A stretch of DNA of 49,754 nt from IMG/VR virus record IMGVR_UViG_3300027881_000019, positions 1-49,754 of that record. One strand, written 5' to 3'. The notes under the pieces were generated by a model, which saw only the letters and a program-made list of their open reading frames with translations, did not search any database and had not been told where the DNA came from. Made by a program: the position numbers and the translations under genes. This DNA is from a virus. The number at the start of each line of letters is the position of its first letter. Position 1 is the stretch's first letter. Shown here piece after piece: positions 40,779 to 46,874 of the stretch.

Positions 40779-40974
40779 CACACCAACCGATTACGAGATC
40801 ACCTTTCCGTGTTCTTGCAGCGGTGTAGTTTTTATAATTTTCCCACTCGTTATTACAATTATAAACTACAAAAACATGTTCATTGTCAGAAATAGATTTT
40901 ACTATCCCATGCTCTTTTTTATTATACGAAACGTATGTTACCTTGTCTCCGGGATTAACTTGTGTCGTAATCAT
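40771..40974 (-). CDS. SH3/Tudor-like conserved phage protein, 67 aa
   Basis: A 67-residue protein with a pattern seen in many phages: VNPGDKVTYVSYNKKEHGIVKS, then VFVVYNCNNEWENYKNYTA, then L..GW. The beta-barrel-like layout resembles small KOW or Tudor-type folds. The ATG lies six bases after the -10 box of its promoter, so it may be leaderless. Role unknown; its place at an operator pair suggests an early or immunity gene. Confidence 0.66.
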   Translation of the reverse strand: MITTQVNPGDKVTYVSYNKKEHGIVKSISDNEHVFVVYNCNNEWENYKNYTAARTRKGDLVIGWCDD

Positions 40975-40980
40975 ACCTAT

Positions 40981-41009
40981 AAAATAACATAAGCGTATAT
41001 GGTTGTCAA
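40981..41009 (-). promoter_or_regulatory. Leftward promoter with palindromic spacer
   Basis: Minus-strand TTGACA (41004-41009), 17-base spacer, TATTTT (40981-40986). The spacer carries CATAAGCGTATATG, an imperfect version of the 14-bp palindrome found at 41264. Confidence 0.72.
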
Positions 41010-41026
41010 CCTTTATTTAAAACATA

Positions 41027-41055
41027 TTGCATCAAAAGCGGTTTTGTTGTATATT
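41027..41055 (+). promoter_or_regulatory. Rightward promoter with palindromic spacer
   Basis: TTGCAT (41027-41032), 17 bases, TATATT (41050-41055). The spacer holds CAAAAGCGGTTTTG (41033-41046), a related 14-bp palindrome. Divergent to the promoter at 40981. Confidence 0.68.
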
Positions 41056-41075
41056 AGTATGGGAGGAGAAAACAT

Positions 41076-41237
41076 ATGCAATGGACAGCCTCAGAAATGG
41101 GAAAAAAGGGTGGAAGCTTATCGAAACGAACGTTATCTTCGGAAACAGCAAAAAAAATGGTATTGGAACGAGAGCGTAAACGGGCTCTTTTAAAGACAAG
41201 TAATGATTCAAACCATCCTAAAAATAAAGATATTTGA
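41076..41237 (+). CDS. 53-aa basic protein
   Basis: A frame starting MQWTASEMGKKGGSLSKRTL, with GGAGG before ATG 41076. An MGKKGGxxxxK motif is seen in small DNA-associated proteins of phages. The remainder is helical and basic (SETAKKMVLERERKRALL). It is the first rightward gene of a divergent pair and could be a repressor or Cro-like regulator; this is inference. Confidence 0.6.
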   Translation: MQWTASEMGKKGGSLSKRTLSSETAKKMVLERERKRALLKTSNDSNHPKNKDI

Positions 41238-41255
41238 TCTTTTTTTAAATAACTA

Positions 41256-41284
41256 TTGACAATCATAAGCGCTTATGCTATATT
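41256..41284 (+). promoter_or_regulatory. Promoter TTGACA-17-TATATT with perfect 14-bp operator
   Basis: TTGACA 41256-41261 and TATATT 41279-41284. CATAAGCGCTTATG (41264-41277) in the spacer is a perfect palindrome placed where a repressor would block polymerase. Confidence 0.78.
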
Positions 41285-41322
41285 TAGGTATGAAAGCGAA
41301 ACACTCAACCACTGGAGTTATT

Positions 41323-41565
41323 ATGGAATCAAACAATATTTGCATTATATGCAGAGTAGAGGCTGACGGATACGGCGGCGAAAGAAAAGTGCCTACCGTA
41401 ATTGAACGATATAATTATTCAGAAACTAAGGAATTGGCAAGATGCGATAATTTAAATGATGCTGTTTTAGCAGGTAGAATTGAATCAGATGAAAAAAAAT
41501 TGCCATTGACTGTTTCATCAAAATATCTCAACAGAACAGAAACAGTTGGATTGAAAATGTATTGA
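41323..41565 (+). CDS. Unknown protein, 80 aa
   Basis: An 80-residue protein. TGGAG lies six bases before ATG 41323; an in-frame ATG at 41290, five bases after the -10 box, would add 11 residues. It has CIICRVEADGYGG near the start and an acidic helix. A strong terminator follows. Function unknown. Confidence 0.58.
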   Translation: MESNNICIICRVEADGYGGERKVPTVIERYNYSETKELARCDNLNDAVLAGRIESDEKKLPLTVSSKYLNRTETVGLKMY

Positions 41566-41583
41566 GTAGGTTGAGTGTGTGAT

Positions 41584-41610
41584 GCGCCGGGGTGGTTCCC
41601 CGGCGCTTTT
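41584..41610 (+). terminator. Strong intrinsic terminator
   Basis: GCGCCGGGG (41584-41592) pairs perfectly with CCCCGGCGC (41598-41606) around TGGTT; TTTT follows. Confidence 0.88.
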
Positions 41611-41633
41611 AACCGAGAGAAATCATAATGATA

Positions 41634-41729
41634 CATCAACTACATAACAATCCAGTTACTCGAAACTGTACAAACCGTGCGGTTACAATGCCTTGGCTGT
41701 ACAGCTTGATGTTATTTACTAGTTGTGTG
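41634..41729 (+). other. Solitary attC-like site
   Basis: CATCAAC (41634-41640) and CATAAC (41643-41648) match GTTAT (41711-41715) and GTTGTGTG (41722-41729), with a CAAT after the core as in cassette heads. An inner TGTAC stem folds the loop. It lies about 1 kb before array B. No gene is evident in 41566-41787. Confidence 0.5.
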
Positions 41730-41787
41730 CAATTTGTAAAACACATTAGATCGTGATGCGCGCGAAGAAAGAAGAAAAAGAATATAA

Positions 41788-42252
41788 CTATGGTTCTGAA
41801 AACGACAATATGTTATTAACAACATTTAACAAGTTGTCATTAGCTTTGTTTTTATTATTAGAATCGGATGAAAAGTGACTAATATTTACAAACATATCAT
41901 TATTATTATTTTTCTCAAACAATTTATTACATTCGGATCGGAATTTAATAGCTGCATTTCCCTTCAAATGCCGTTGGAATATTTCAGTAGACATAAGAAG
42001 ATTGATGTCGTTTCCTATTTTAAATGCAGTTTCATAAGACCAGTCAGTATTGTTAAAATCATTGGTTTTGTTGGCATATTTAATTTTAAGAAATATTGGA
42101 AGCCATTTTTCTTTAAATCTATTACAAGCGGCAATGAAATCATTCTCAAAAGCAACTCGCCTAGCGGCCTTAATAGACAACAAATAACCAATAATCGTAC
42201 CGACTCCTGTTGTTCCAAGCAAAATCAATGCCTCAACAATTTTATCACACAT
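41788..42252 (-). CDS. Membrane-anchored unknown protein, 154 aa
   Basis: A 154-residue protein with AGAGG before ATG 42252. One N-terminal membrane helix (ALILLGTTGVGTIIGYLLS), a helical basic region and an Asn-rich C-terminus (KNNNNDMFVN). It is the only minus-strand gene in this area and is placed between the solitary site and array B. It could act in exclusion or lysis control; unknown. Confidence 0.6.
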   Translation of the reverse strand: MCDKIVEALILLGTTGVGTIIGYLLSIKAARRVAFENDFIAACNRFKEKWLPIFLKIKYANKTNDFNNTDWSYETAFKIGNDINLLMSTEIFQRHLKGNAAIKFRSECNKLFEKNNNNDMFVNISHFSSDSNNKNKANDNLLNVVNNILSFSEP

Positions 42253-42279
42253 GAATACCTCTTTTCAAAGTTTATTATA

Positions 42280-42474
42280 ATGTTAATTAGTGTTCCATTG
42301 GGGGTTTTGCTTGGTATAAGTTTAATTTTTTTACGGGAAGTTTTTTTTTCAAAATATGCATTCGAGGGTATTGATATAGGAATAATTAGTTCATTTGATG
42401 TTAGAGACCGTGGATGGAAATATGCTTTCTCAGAAATTATTCCAAGATTAAAACATCTTGTTCGTTTAAACTAA
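42280..42474 (+). CDS. Small membrane protein, 64 aa
   Basis: A 64-residue protein opening with a membrane helix (MLISVPLGVLLGISLIFL) and a soluble C-terminus (SFDVRDRGWKYAFSEIIPRL). Divergent from the 154-residue gene; no clear ribosome site, and a TATTATAATG stretch overlaps the start. Function unknown. Confidence 0.45.
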   Translation: MLISVPLGVLLGISLIFLREVFFSKYAFEGIDIGIISSFDVRDRGWKYAFSEIIPRLKHLVRLN

Positions 42475-42486
42475 AATAGATGAATT

Positions 42487-42663
42487 GTGAAAACAAAGCA
42501 AGAAATGATAAGTCGAAGCCTCTACCTTGAATCCGAGCTCTGGTACAAGGTAGATGAAGAAGCGGAAAGAACTGAAAGATCAGGAAATAAAACAATTTCA
42601 TTCATTCTGAAAAAACATTTTAAAAACAATAAAAGTCGAAGAGCGCGCGCGGAGAAGAAGTAA
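42487..42663 (+). CDS. Ribbon-helix-helix DNA-binding protein, 58 aa
   Basis: A GTG-started 58-residue protein with the Arc/CopG layout: a strand RSLYLESELWYKVDEEAERT-type helix entry followed by a second helix (NKTISFILKKHF) and a very basic tail (NNKSRRARAEKK). Such proteins bind operators as dimers. It lies just before the first array B site and is a candidate regulator of the palindromic promoters. Confidence 0.66.
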   Translation: MKTKQEMISRSLYLESELWYKVDEEAERTERSGNKTISFILKKHFKNNKSRRARAEKK

Positions 42664-42687
42664 TATGGTAGGTGTTTTACAAACAGC

Positions 42688-42811
42688 ACACAACAACGGC
42701 TATATACTGCGTTCGCAAAGCCTCACTTGGCCTTCGGCAAATTTGGCCACAATTATTGTGGTGAAGCGGAAGGTGGGCGGCCAAACTTTACATAGCCGCA
42801 AACGTTGTAAA
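42688..42811 (+). other. attC-like site B1
   Basis: R'' ACACAAC (42688-42694), L'' CGGCTAT (42697-42703), L' ATAGCCG (42792-42798), R' GTTGTAAA (42804-42811). The 88-base loop has its own hairpins (GGCC...). Confidence 0.75.
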
Positions 42812-42861
42812 CAATTTTGCCGAATTCTTGATTGGAGTTCGGCGCAAAGGGTGGGTAACTT

Positions 42862-43119
42862 ATGAAAATGCATGTATCACAAAATGAGTTCGGTGGCGGG
42901 AATGTTACATTCCCATGTATAATGGGATGTGCCCACTTCGATAATGTTCAGCTTATACTTGCAACCGGAATGTCAGATCGACAAGGTTTATTCGATTGTT
43001 TTTCCGGTACAAATATTAATGGTGTAGGCCATCAGCTTGGTATGTATTCAAACGGATGGAGTAAAGATTTCAAGCCTTGGCTTGGATCGGTAACAATAAG
43101 TAGTGCGCCGAAAGAATAA
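42862..43119 (+). CDS. Cassette B1 protein, 85 aa, unknown
   Basis: An 85-residue beta-rich protein from ATG 42862 (GGGTGGG upstream). It has GGGNVTFPCIMGCAHFDN and a Gly/Ser-rich middle, ending ISSAPKE just before the attC site. Function unknown. Confidence 0.58.
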   Translation: MKMHVSQNEFGGGNVTFPCIMGCAHFDNVQLILATGMSDRQGLFDCFSGTNINGVGHQLGMYSNGWSKDFKPWLGSVTISSAPKE

Positions 43120-43140
43120 TATTGAAATCGTCAAACCAAT

Positions 43141-43227
43141 TTACAACAATCGCTATGTACGGCGGGCGAGGTTTCGCCCTTGGGCTACGCCACATGAGTA
43201 CACGTTACATAGCTTTTCCGTTGTAAG
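43141..43227 (+). other. attC-like site B2
   Basis: R'' TTACAAC (43141-43147; with one more T, the exact complement of head GTTGTAAA), L'' GCTATGTA (43152-43159), L' TACATAGC (43206-43213, perfect), R' GTTGTAAG (43220-43227). 87 bp. Confidence 0.88.
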
Positions 43228-43280
43228 GACATATTGTTTTTCTTTTGGCTTATAGCCAGCACTTTTGGAAAGAGGCTTTA

Positions 43281-43637
43281 ATGAATTTACGTAAAGATAT
43301 TGAGAGCGCTTTAAATTCCTGTTGCGCAGAGAATATTTCTAACACGCCAGATTTTATTCTTGCTGAGTATTTGATTGCTTGCTTATCAGCATTCGATTCC
43401 GCAACCAAGAGTCGTGATAAATGGTATAGCGTTGTTCTTGAACCGGCAAATTCGCACTTCATTTCCGAAGGTGTGCTGGATAATAATTTGGAAGAAAAAC
43501 AAGACGATCTTACAACAGGCGATAACACTACGCAAGCTGCGCCCGTTGGGGAAATTACGCCGGATTGCGAACACGAATTTATGGGTGCGTGCGAGAAAGC
43601 TGTTTGTAAAAAGTGTGGTTTTATTTTAGACGATTGA
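43281..43637 (+). CDS. Cassette B2 protein, 118 aa, C-terminal zinc motif
   Basis: A 118-residue protein from ATG 43281 (AAAGAGG upstream). Helical N-terminal 80 residues (DIESALNSCCAENI, LAEYLIACLSAFD); the attC-coded end carries CEHEFMGACEKAVCKKCG, a zinc-ribbon-like Cys/His cluster. Function unknown. Confidence 0.6.
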   Translation: MNLRKDIESALNSCCAENISNTPDFILAEYLIACLSAFDSATKSRDKWYSVVLEPANSHFISEGVLDNNLEEKQDDLTTGDNTTQAAPVGEITPDCEHEFMGACEKAVCKKCGFILDD

Positions 43638-43674
43638 GTCGGCGTAACTTCTGTTATCGCCATGCCGTTGTAAA
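43510..43674 (+). other. attC-like site B3
   Basis: R'' CTTACAAC (43509-43516) exactly complements head GTTGTAAG. L'' GGCGATAAC (43518-43526) pairs with L' GTTATCGCC (43653-43661) perfectly and further inward with bulges. R' is GTTGTAAA (43667-43674). Confidence 0.82.
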
Positions 43675-43726
43675 CAATTTTTGCGCTTTGAGCATTGGAG
43701 TTCTGGCGCTTGCAGAGGAGATCAAA

Positions 43727-43990
43727 GTGGCATATTTTTCAAACGGAACTGAAGGTATGATCTTCGACGAAGAATGTTCCAACTGTATTTTTGGTGAAAA
43801 GCCATGCCCTATTGCATTGATACAATTTACATACAATTATGATCAATGCCGGAATGAAAAAGTTAAGGAAATCCTTGATATGTTAGTTAATCAAAAAGGT
43901 GAATGCTCAATGAAACGAATGGATTTAGAACAGTTCATAGTTGACGCACGTCCGATAGATATGCTCAGTAATATCGCGCCAGAAAGTTGA
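43727..43990 (+). CDS. Cassette B3 protein, 87 aa, unknown
   Basis: A GTG-started 87-residue protein (AGAGGAG upstream). It has four cysteines in the first 45 residues (EECSNCIFGEKPC and a later C), then a helical end (MKRMDLEQFIVDARPIDML). Function unknown. Confidence 0.55.
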   Translation: MAYFSNGTEGMIFDEECSNCIFGEKPCPIALIQFTYNYDQCRNEKVKEILDMLVNQKGECSMKRMDLEQFIVDARPIDMLSNIAPES

Positions 43991-44013
43991 GATATGGAGA
44001 GCGCAAAACCAAT

Positions 44014-44091
44014 TTACAACAATCGCTATATACTGCGCTCCGCTTGCCCTACGGGGCATTGGAAACACTACATAGCGAGAACCGTTGTAAA
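44014..44091 (+). other. attC-like site B4
   Basis: R'' TTTACAAC (44013-44020) exactly complements head GTTGTAAA. L'' CGCTATA (44024-44030), L' CATAGCG (44071-44077), R' GTTGTAAA (44084-44091). 78 bp. Confidence 0.86.
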
Positions 44092-44140
44092 CAATTTTGC
44101 CGAATTCTTGATTGGAGTTCGGCGCAAAGAAAGGATGTTC

Positions 44141-44311
44141 ATGCTAAGTGACAAAGAAAAACTGGCACTTGTTAATAAAAAAGCCAACAATGCGTTGTAC
44201 TTCGCAGATAATAGTGATTACGCAACAGCGTTATGGGAAATACTTGAGGTAATTAATCCGGAAATTTTTTCTGATGATCCGGAACCAGTGTTGAAATTGT
44301 TAGATGATTGA
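44141..44311 (+). CDS. Cassette B4 protein, 56 aa, helical acidic
   Basis: A 56-residue protein from ATG 44141 (AAAGGA upstream; ATG 44135 is an in-frame alternative). Two helices with a TPR-like look (KLALVNKKANNALYFADNSDYATALWEIL in two parts) and an acidic end. Its 46-base leader start is a copy of the B1 leader. Function unknown. Confidence 0.58.
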   Translation: MLSDKEKLALVNKKANNALYFADNSDYATALWEILEVINPEIFSDDPEPVLKLLDD

Positions 44312-44350
44312 AGAGCGCCGAAAGAATAATATGGAGATCGTCAAACCAGC

Positions 44351-44540
44351 TTACAACAGGCGATATATTTAATAGAAAGGGCTTTTTACATTGTATAGCG
44401 CGAAATCGGGATCAGCATATGAAATTTTACGATACAGAGTATTTGGTAGCTTAAAACATCATATACACCGAACCTGTAAATTCAGTGCGCGCGTTACTGG
44501 AGAGCCCTTTTTACTAAACATATCGCCGTACCGTTGTACG
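44351..44540 (+). other. attC-like site B5, large loop
   Basis: R'' TTACAAC (44351-44357, complement of head GTTGTAA), L'' GGCGATAT (44359-44366), L' ATATCGCC (44520-44527, perfect), R' GTTGTACG (44533-44540). The 150-base loop begins and ends with an AAAGGGCT/AGCCCTTT inverted repeat; a frame there (from 44391) is of doubtful coding value. Confidence 0.78.
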
Positions 44541-44611
44541 TCAATGCCTCGATTCTTACGAGTGGAGGCCGGGCTGAGAACAAAACTGCACATCATATAC
44601 CGGGAGGAAAA

Positions 44612-44992
44612 ATGATTAATTTCGTATCAAAAAATGAAGGTGATTTTTATCAAAGATTAAATGTTAAAATATTTGTAGGAACTCCCCAGGTTGTTGAGTG
44701 TGATCTACAAAAATTTATTAAATCTGAACCTATGGAAATTGAAGAAATAAAACAAACAGAAAGTGGTGGAACCCATACTTTTTCTATAACTGTCACTATT
44801 TTTTATTTCACTTTATATCCAGCATGGTTTATCAGAAAAAGTGATTTGATTGAAGAAATTAAAGCGGATTTTGAAGAATATATAGAAAGTTACTACAACG
44901 TAAGTTATGATAAAATATTAGATTTTTGTTTTAAAAATAGAAGACACTCGTCCGGTACTCAGGAAGCCCGGCAGAAAGAAAATAAGGAATGA
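44612..44992 (+). CDS. Cassette B5 protein, 126 aa, unknown
   Basis: A 126-residue protein with GGGAGG before ATG 44612, the best ribosome site in the array. It has an alpha/beta first part, a hydrophobic strand pair (THTFSITVTIFYFTLYPAWF) and a charged helical end. It ends before its attC-like site. AT-rich compared with its neighbours. Function unknown. Confidence 0.62.
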   Translation: MINFVSKNEGDFYQRLNVKIFVGTPQVVECDLQKFIKSEPMEIEEIKQTESGGTHTFSITVTIFYFTLYPAWFIRKSDLIEEIKADFEEYIESYYNVSYDKILDFCFKNRRHSSGTQEARQKENKE

Positions 44993-45005
44993 ATCGAGGC
45001 ACAGC

Positions 45006-45093
45006 TTACAACAAGGCATGGCAGCATCGGGCGGAGTACCGCCCTTGGCTTTCAGCACATTGGAAACGTCTGCCATGCCCGGACCGTTAGAAG
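45006..45093 (+). other. attC-like site B6
   Basis: R'' TTACAAC (45006-45012), L'' GGCATGGCAG (45015-45024), L' CTGCCATGCC (45070-45079, perfect 10 bp), GGGCGG/CCGCCC loop hairpin, R' GTTAGAAG (45086-45093). Confidence 0.85.
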
Positions 45094-45126
45094 AAATGGT
45101 CTTCTTAAATTTAATTGGAGGTAATT

Positions 45127-45303
45127 GTGGATTGGGTATGTAGCGGCTGTGGCAGGCATTATAGTTGGATGTTAAACGAGTGTCCTCATTGTCAGCCAGT
45201 AACAACAATTACTACTGGTGGAACTCAGCCCACACCTTCTAACACGCAACGGCTGAACCGTTGTACAAAATGCCTGCGATTTTTTGATTGTAGGCCGCGT
45301 TAA
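45127..45303 (+). CDS. Cassette B6 protein, 58 aa, zinc-ribbon
   Basis: A GTG-started 58-residue protein (GGAGG upstream). CSGCG (about residues 5-9) and CPHC (about 19-22) make a short zinc ribbon. The frame passes through the collapsed attC B7 and ends in the next cassette's leader, adding a second CTKC. Function unknown. Confidence 0.58.
   Translation: MDWVCSGCGRHYSWMLNECPHCQPVTTITTGGTQPTPSNTQRLNRCTKCLRFFDCRPR
45236..45267 (+). other. Collapsed attC-like site B7
   Basis: R'' CTTCTAAC (45236-45243) exactly complements the head of cassette B6 (GTTAGAAG). A short CAACGG/CCGTTG stem then leads into R' GTTGTACA (45260-45267). Arms are shorter than in other sites. Confidence 0.65.
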
Positions 45304-45319
45304 AAACGAAAGGGATATA

Positions 45320-45670
45320 ATGAAAAAGAAAATATTAAGTGACATAGCGATTTCATGTGATCCGCCCAGTGTTCCGTACTACATTCAAAATAAAGGGCAA
45401 GAGGCTATAGCAAAGTATTACGAATCATGGGTCCGTGAATTTGATGAATTTATAAGAGATCACCGTTCGCAAGATCCAGTATCTTTAGACGTTGAGCGTA
45501 TCTATACTGAAGTCTGTTCGCATTGTGGTTACGAATGGGATACAGGTGAAACCGGGTACCCTTGTTGTTGCGACAAAGCAGTTATAGAATACGAAGAAAC
45601 GCAGCAGGAAAAAGCGAAAGAATCGCAGTCACTTCGCACAACAAGCAAAGCAAAAAACGGTGAGGCATAG
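45320..45670 (+). CDS. Cassette B7 protein, 116 aa, Cys-rich middle
   Basis: A 116-residue protein from ATG 45320 (AAAGGG upstream). Helical N-terminal half (GQEAIAKYYESWVREFDEF), then CSHCGYEW and CCCDKA, a possible zinc site, then the attC-coded tail TTSKAKNGEA identical to the end of cassette A11. Function unknown. Confidence 0.62.
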   Translation: MKKKILSDIAISCDPPSVPYYIQNKGQEAIAKYYESWVREFDEFIRDHRSQDPVSLDVERIYTEVCSHCGYEWDTGETGYPCCCDKAVIEYEETQQEKAKESQSLRTTSKAKNGEA

Positions 45671-45712
45671 CAGGGAGCATACCGCTTCTTGCGTTTGCAA
45701 AGACGTTAGCGT
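45636..45712 (+). other. attC-like site B8
   Basis: R'' GCACAAC (45636-45642), L'' GCAAAGCAA (45645-45653), L' TTGCGTTTGC (45689-45698) with one unpaired base, R' GTTAGCGT (45705-45712). Between L'' and L' it matches site A11 base for base. Confidence 0.87.
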
Positions 45713-45748
45713 CAATTAAACCTTTTGAGAATTGGAAAGATTTTGGCT

Positions 45749-46117
45749 ATGTGGATTAAAGTAACCGATAAGCTACCATTAGATGGGGATGTGCTTTTAG
45801 CCTTTAATTTACTTACTGGTGTAAATCAAGCAGTATATAATGGTGGTTCTAGCACCAACGGTTTTACTATGCTATGTTGGGGGGGTGATAAAGTTCCGAG
45901 TTCGGTTGGTTGGTTCCCTCATGTGAGCCATTGGATGCCATTACCGGCACCGCCAAAATCGGACGCTGCGGAAGCGGTTGAACAGCCACTACGTACATCG
46001 GAAACCTTGGCCGTTGGCACATTGCCTGATGAGTGTAAATCATGCGGTTTTGTTAAAATATGCAATTATCGTACACCTAAGTTTTGTGAGAAATTAAAGA
46101 TCGGCAACGTTACTTAG
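45749..46117 (+). CDS. DUF551-like cassette protein (B8), 122 aa
   Basis: A 122-residue protein from ATG 45749. Residues 1-75 follow DUF551: WIKVTDKLPLDGDVLLAF at the start, then W-G and HVSHWMPLPAPP at the end. This small domain is common in phages and of unknown role. The attC-coded remainder holds CKSCGFVKICNY and two more Cys, a possible zinc site. Confidence 0.7.
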   Translation: MWIKVTDKLPLDGDVLLAFNLLTGVNQAVYNGGSSTNGFTMLCWGGDKVPSSVGWFPHVSHWMPLPAPPKSDAAEAVEQPLRTSETLAVGTLPDECKSCGFVKICNYRTPKFCEKLKIGNVT

Positions 46118-46134
46118 TGGCGGACCGTTATACG
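45977..46134 (+). other. attC-like site B9
   Basis: R'' GTTGAAC (45977-45983), L'' GCCACTACGTAC (45985-45996), L' GTTACTTAGTGGC (46109-46121) with a bulge, R' GTTATACG (46127-46134). The R'' does not complement the cassette head, so it is more degenerate. Confidence 0.6.
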
Positions 46135-46163
46135 TCAATAAATTTGTTCTTTTAAATTATATA

Positions 46164-46250
46164 GGGCGGCGATCAAACGGTATTTTATTACCGGGGAACC
46201 TCCGTGATTTAGCAGCGTAACGCCAGTAGAATTGGTTACTGGAGCCGCCT
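46164..46250 (+). ncRNA. Putative structured RNA in the B9 leader
   Basis: GGCGGC (46165-46170) closes with GCCGCC (46244-46249). Inside are hairpins CGGTA/TACCG (46178-46182 with 46189-46193), GCG/CGC near 46217 and CCAGTA/TACTGG (46223-46228 with 46237-46242), a multi-branch fold of about 87 bases. It lacks tRNA landmarks. Could be a regulatory leader for the downstream gene. Confidence 0.42.
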
Positions 46251-46322
46251 TTACACTAAGGTATAAAAATTTACATGCCGATAACAAGGGCAGTATACAA
46301 TATTGAATAGGAGTCGCTAAAA

Positions 46323-46640
46323 ATGAACATTGATGTATCTATCCAACAACTACAGGAACAGCTTGATAGTATTGCGGATGGTGTTTTTAATGCCAATGCT
46401 ATAAGGGCAAGAGAAATTAAAGGTGTTATCGGCAACCTCGGTATTCTCCGGGAGCATTTGAGTCGTAACTCTGACCAGAGGGATGTTCAAAAACCAGCCG
46501 ACATCGACTATATACCGGTGCTTGAAGCGGAATTAAAAAAGTGGACTAGTAATCAACCACCTGTTATTTGCGGGGAAAAAATTATTCAATTGGCACCACG
46601 CCTCAATGCTGCGATAATAAAAGCGCAGCACTATACATAG
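46323..46640 (+). CDS. Cassette B9 protein, 105 aa, unknown
   Basis: A 105-residue helical protein from ATG 46323 (ATAGGAG upstream). The C-terminal half (PADIDYIPVLEAELKKW, then IIQLAPRLNAAI) is similar to the C-terminal half of the 46849 gene, so the two cassettes carry related modules. The tail is encoded within attC B10. Function unknown. Confidence 0.6.
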   Translation: MNIDVSIQQLQEQLDSIADGVFNANAIRAREIKGVIGNLGILREHLSRNSDQRDVQKPADIDYIPVLEAELKKWTSNQPPVICGEKIIQLAPRLNAAIIKAQHYT

Positions 46641-46657
46641 TCGAATGGCGTTGTACG
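46498..46657 (+). other. attC-like site B10
   Basis: A degenerate R'' (CCGACAT), L'' TCGACTATATA (46504-46514), L' TATACATAGTCGA (46632-46644) with bulges, R' GTTGTACG (46650-46657). Confidence 0.6.
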
Positions 46658-46688
46658 CAATTTTTCTGCGACCATATTGAAGGTTCGA

Positions 46689-46874
46689 ATGCGACAAACT
46701 GATTTACAAATACTGGACGGTCTAATAGGAGATAGCTTCAAGCCGTATATCGAATCGGCGTTGAGGCGCATTCGTACAGTTTATGTGGAGCGCCGAAAAC
46801 CAGCTCGGTCGAAGCTCCCCGCTCAACAGCGCAAGGAAGGAAAGGAAAATGAAAAAAAACAAAGTAGGTTGTAG
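46689..46874 (+). CDS. Cassette B10 protein, 61 aa, unknown
   Basis: A 61-residue basic protein from ATG 46689 (GAAGG upstream). Helical start (MRQTDLQILDGLIGDSF), then ERRKPARSKLPAQQRK, the attC-adjacent tail shared with A5 and A14, and a very basic end. It overlaps the next gene by 26 bases. Function unknown. Confidence 0.52.
   Translation: MRQTDLQILDGLIGDSFKPYIESALRRIRTVYVERRKPARSKLPAQQRKEGKENEKKQSRL
46831..46842 (+). other. Left half of a decayed attC-like site
   Basis: GCTCAAC-AGCGC equals the left end of site A5. A possible L' (GGCGCT) lies near 47034, but no GTT core follows: the right end of array B appears eroded. Confidence 0.4.

Noticed and set aside
41875-42474. 199-aa plus-strand ORF
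   Set aside because: Most of it is antisense to the well-started minus-strand gene 41788-42252; only the 3' part from 42280 is kept as a possible gene.
44391-44615. 74-aa ORF in the B5 loop
   Set aside because: It reads through the R' core and the next leader, with no good start site; treated as a shadow, although the loop could hide a short gene.
46164-46250. tRNA gene
   Set aside because: The cloverleaf-like outline lacks the T-arm GTTCRA, D-arm G-G and CCA-end landmarks, and the stem lengths are wrong.
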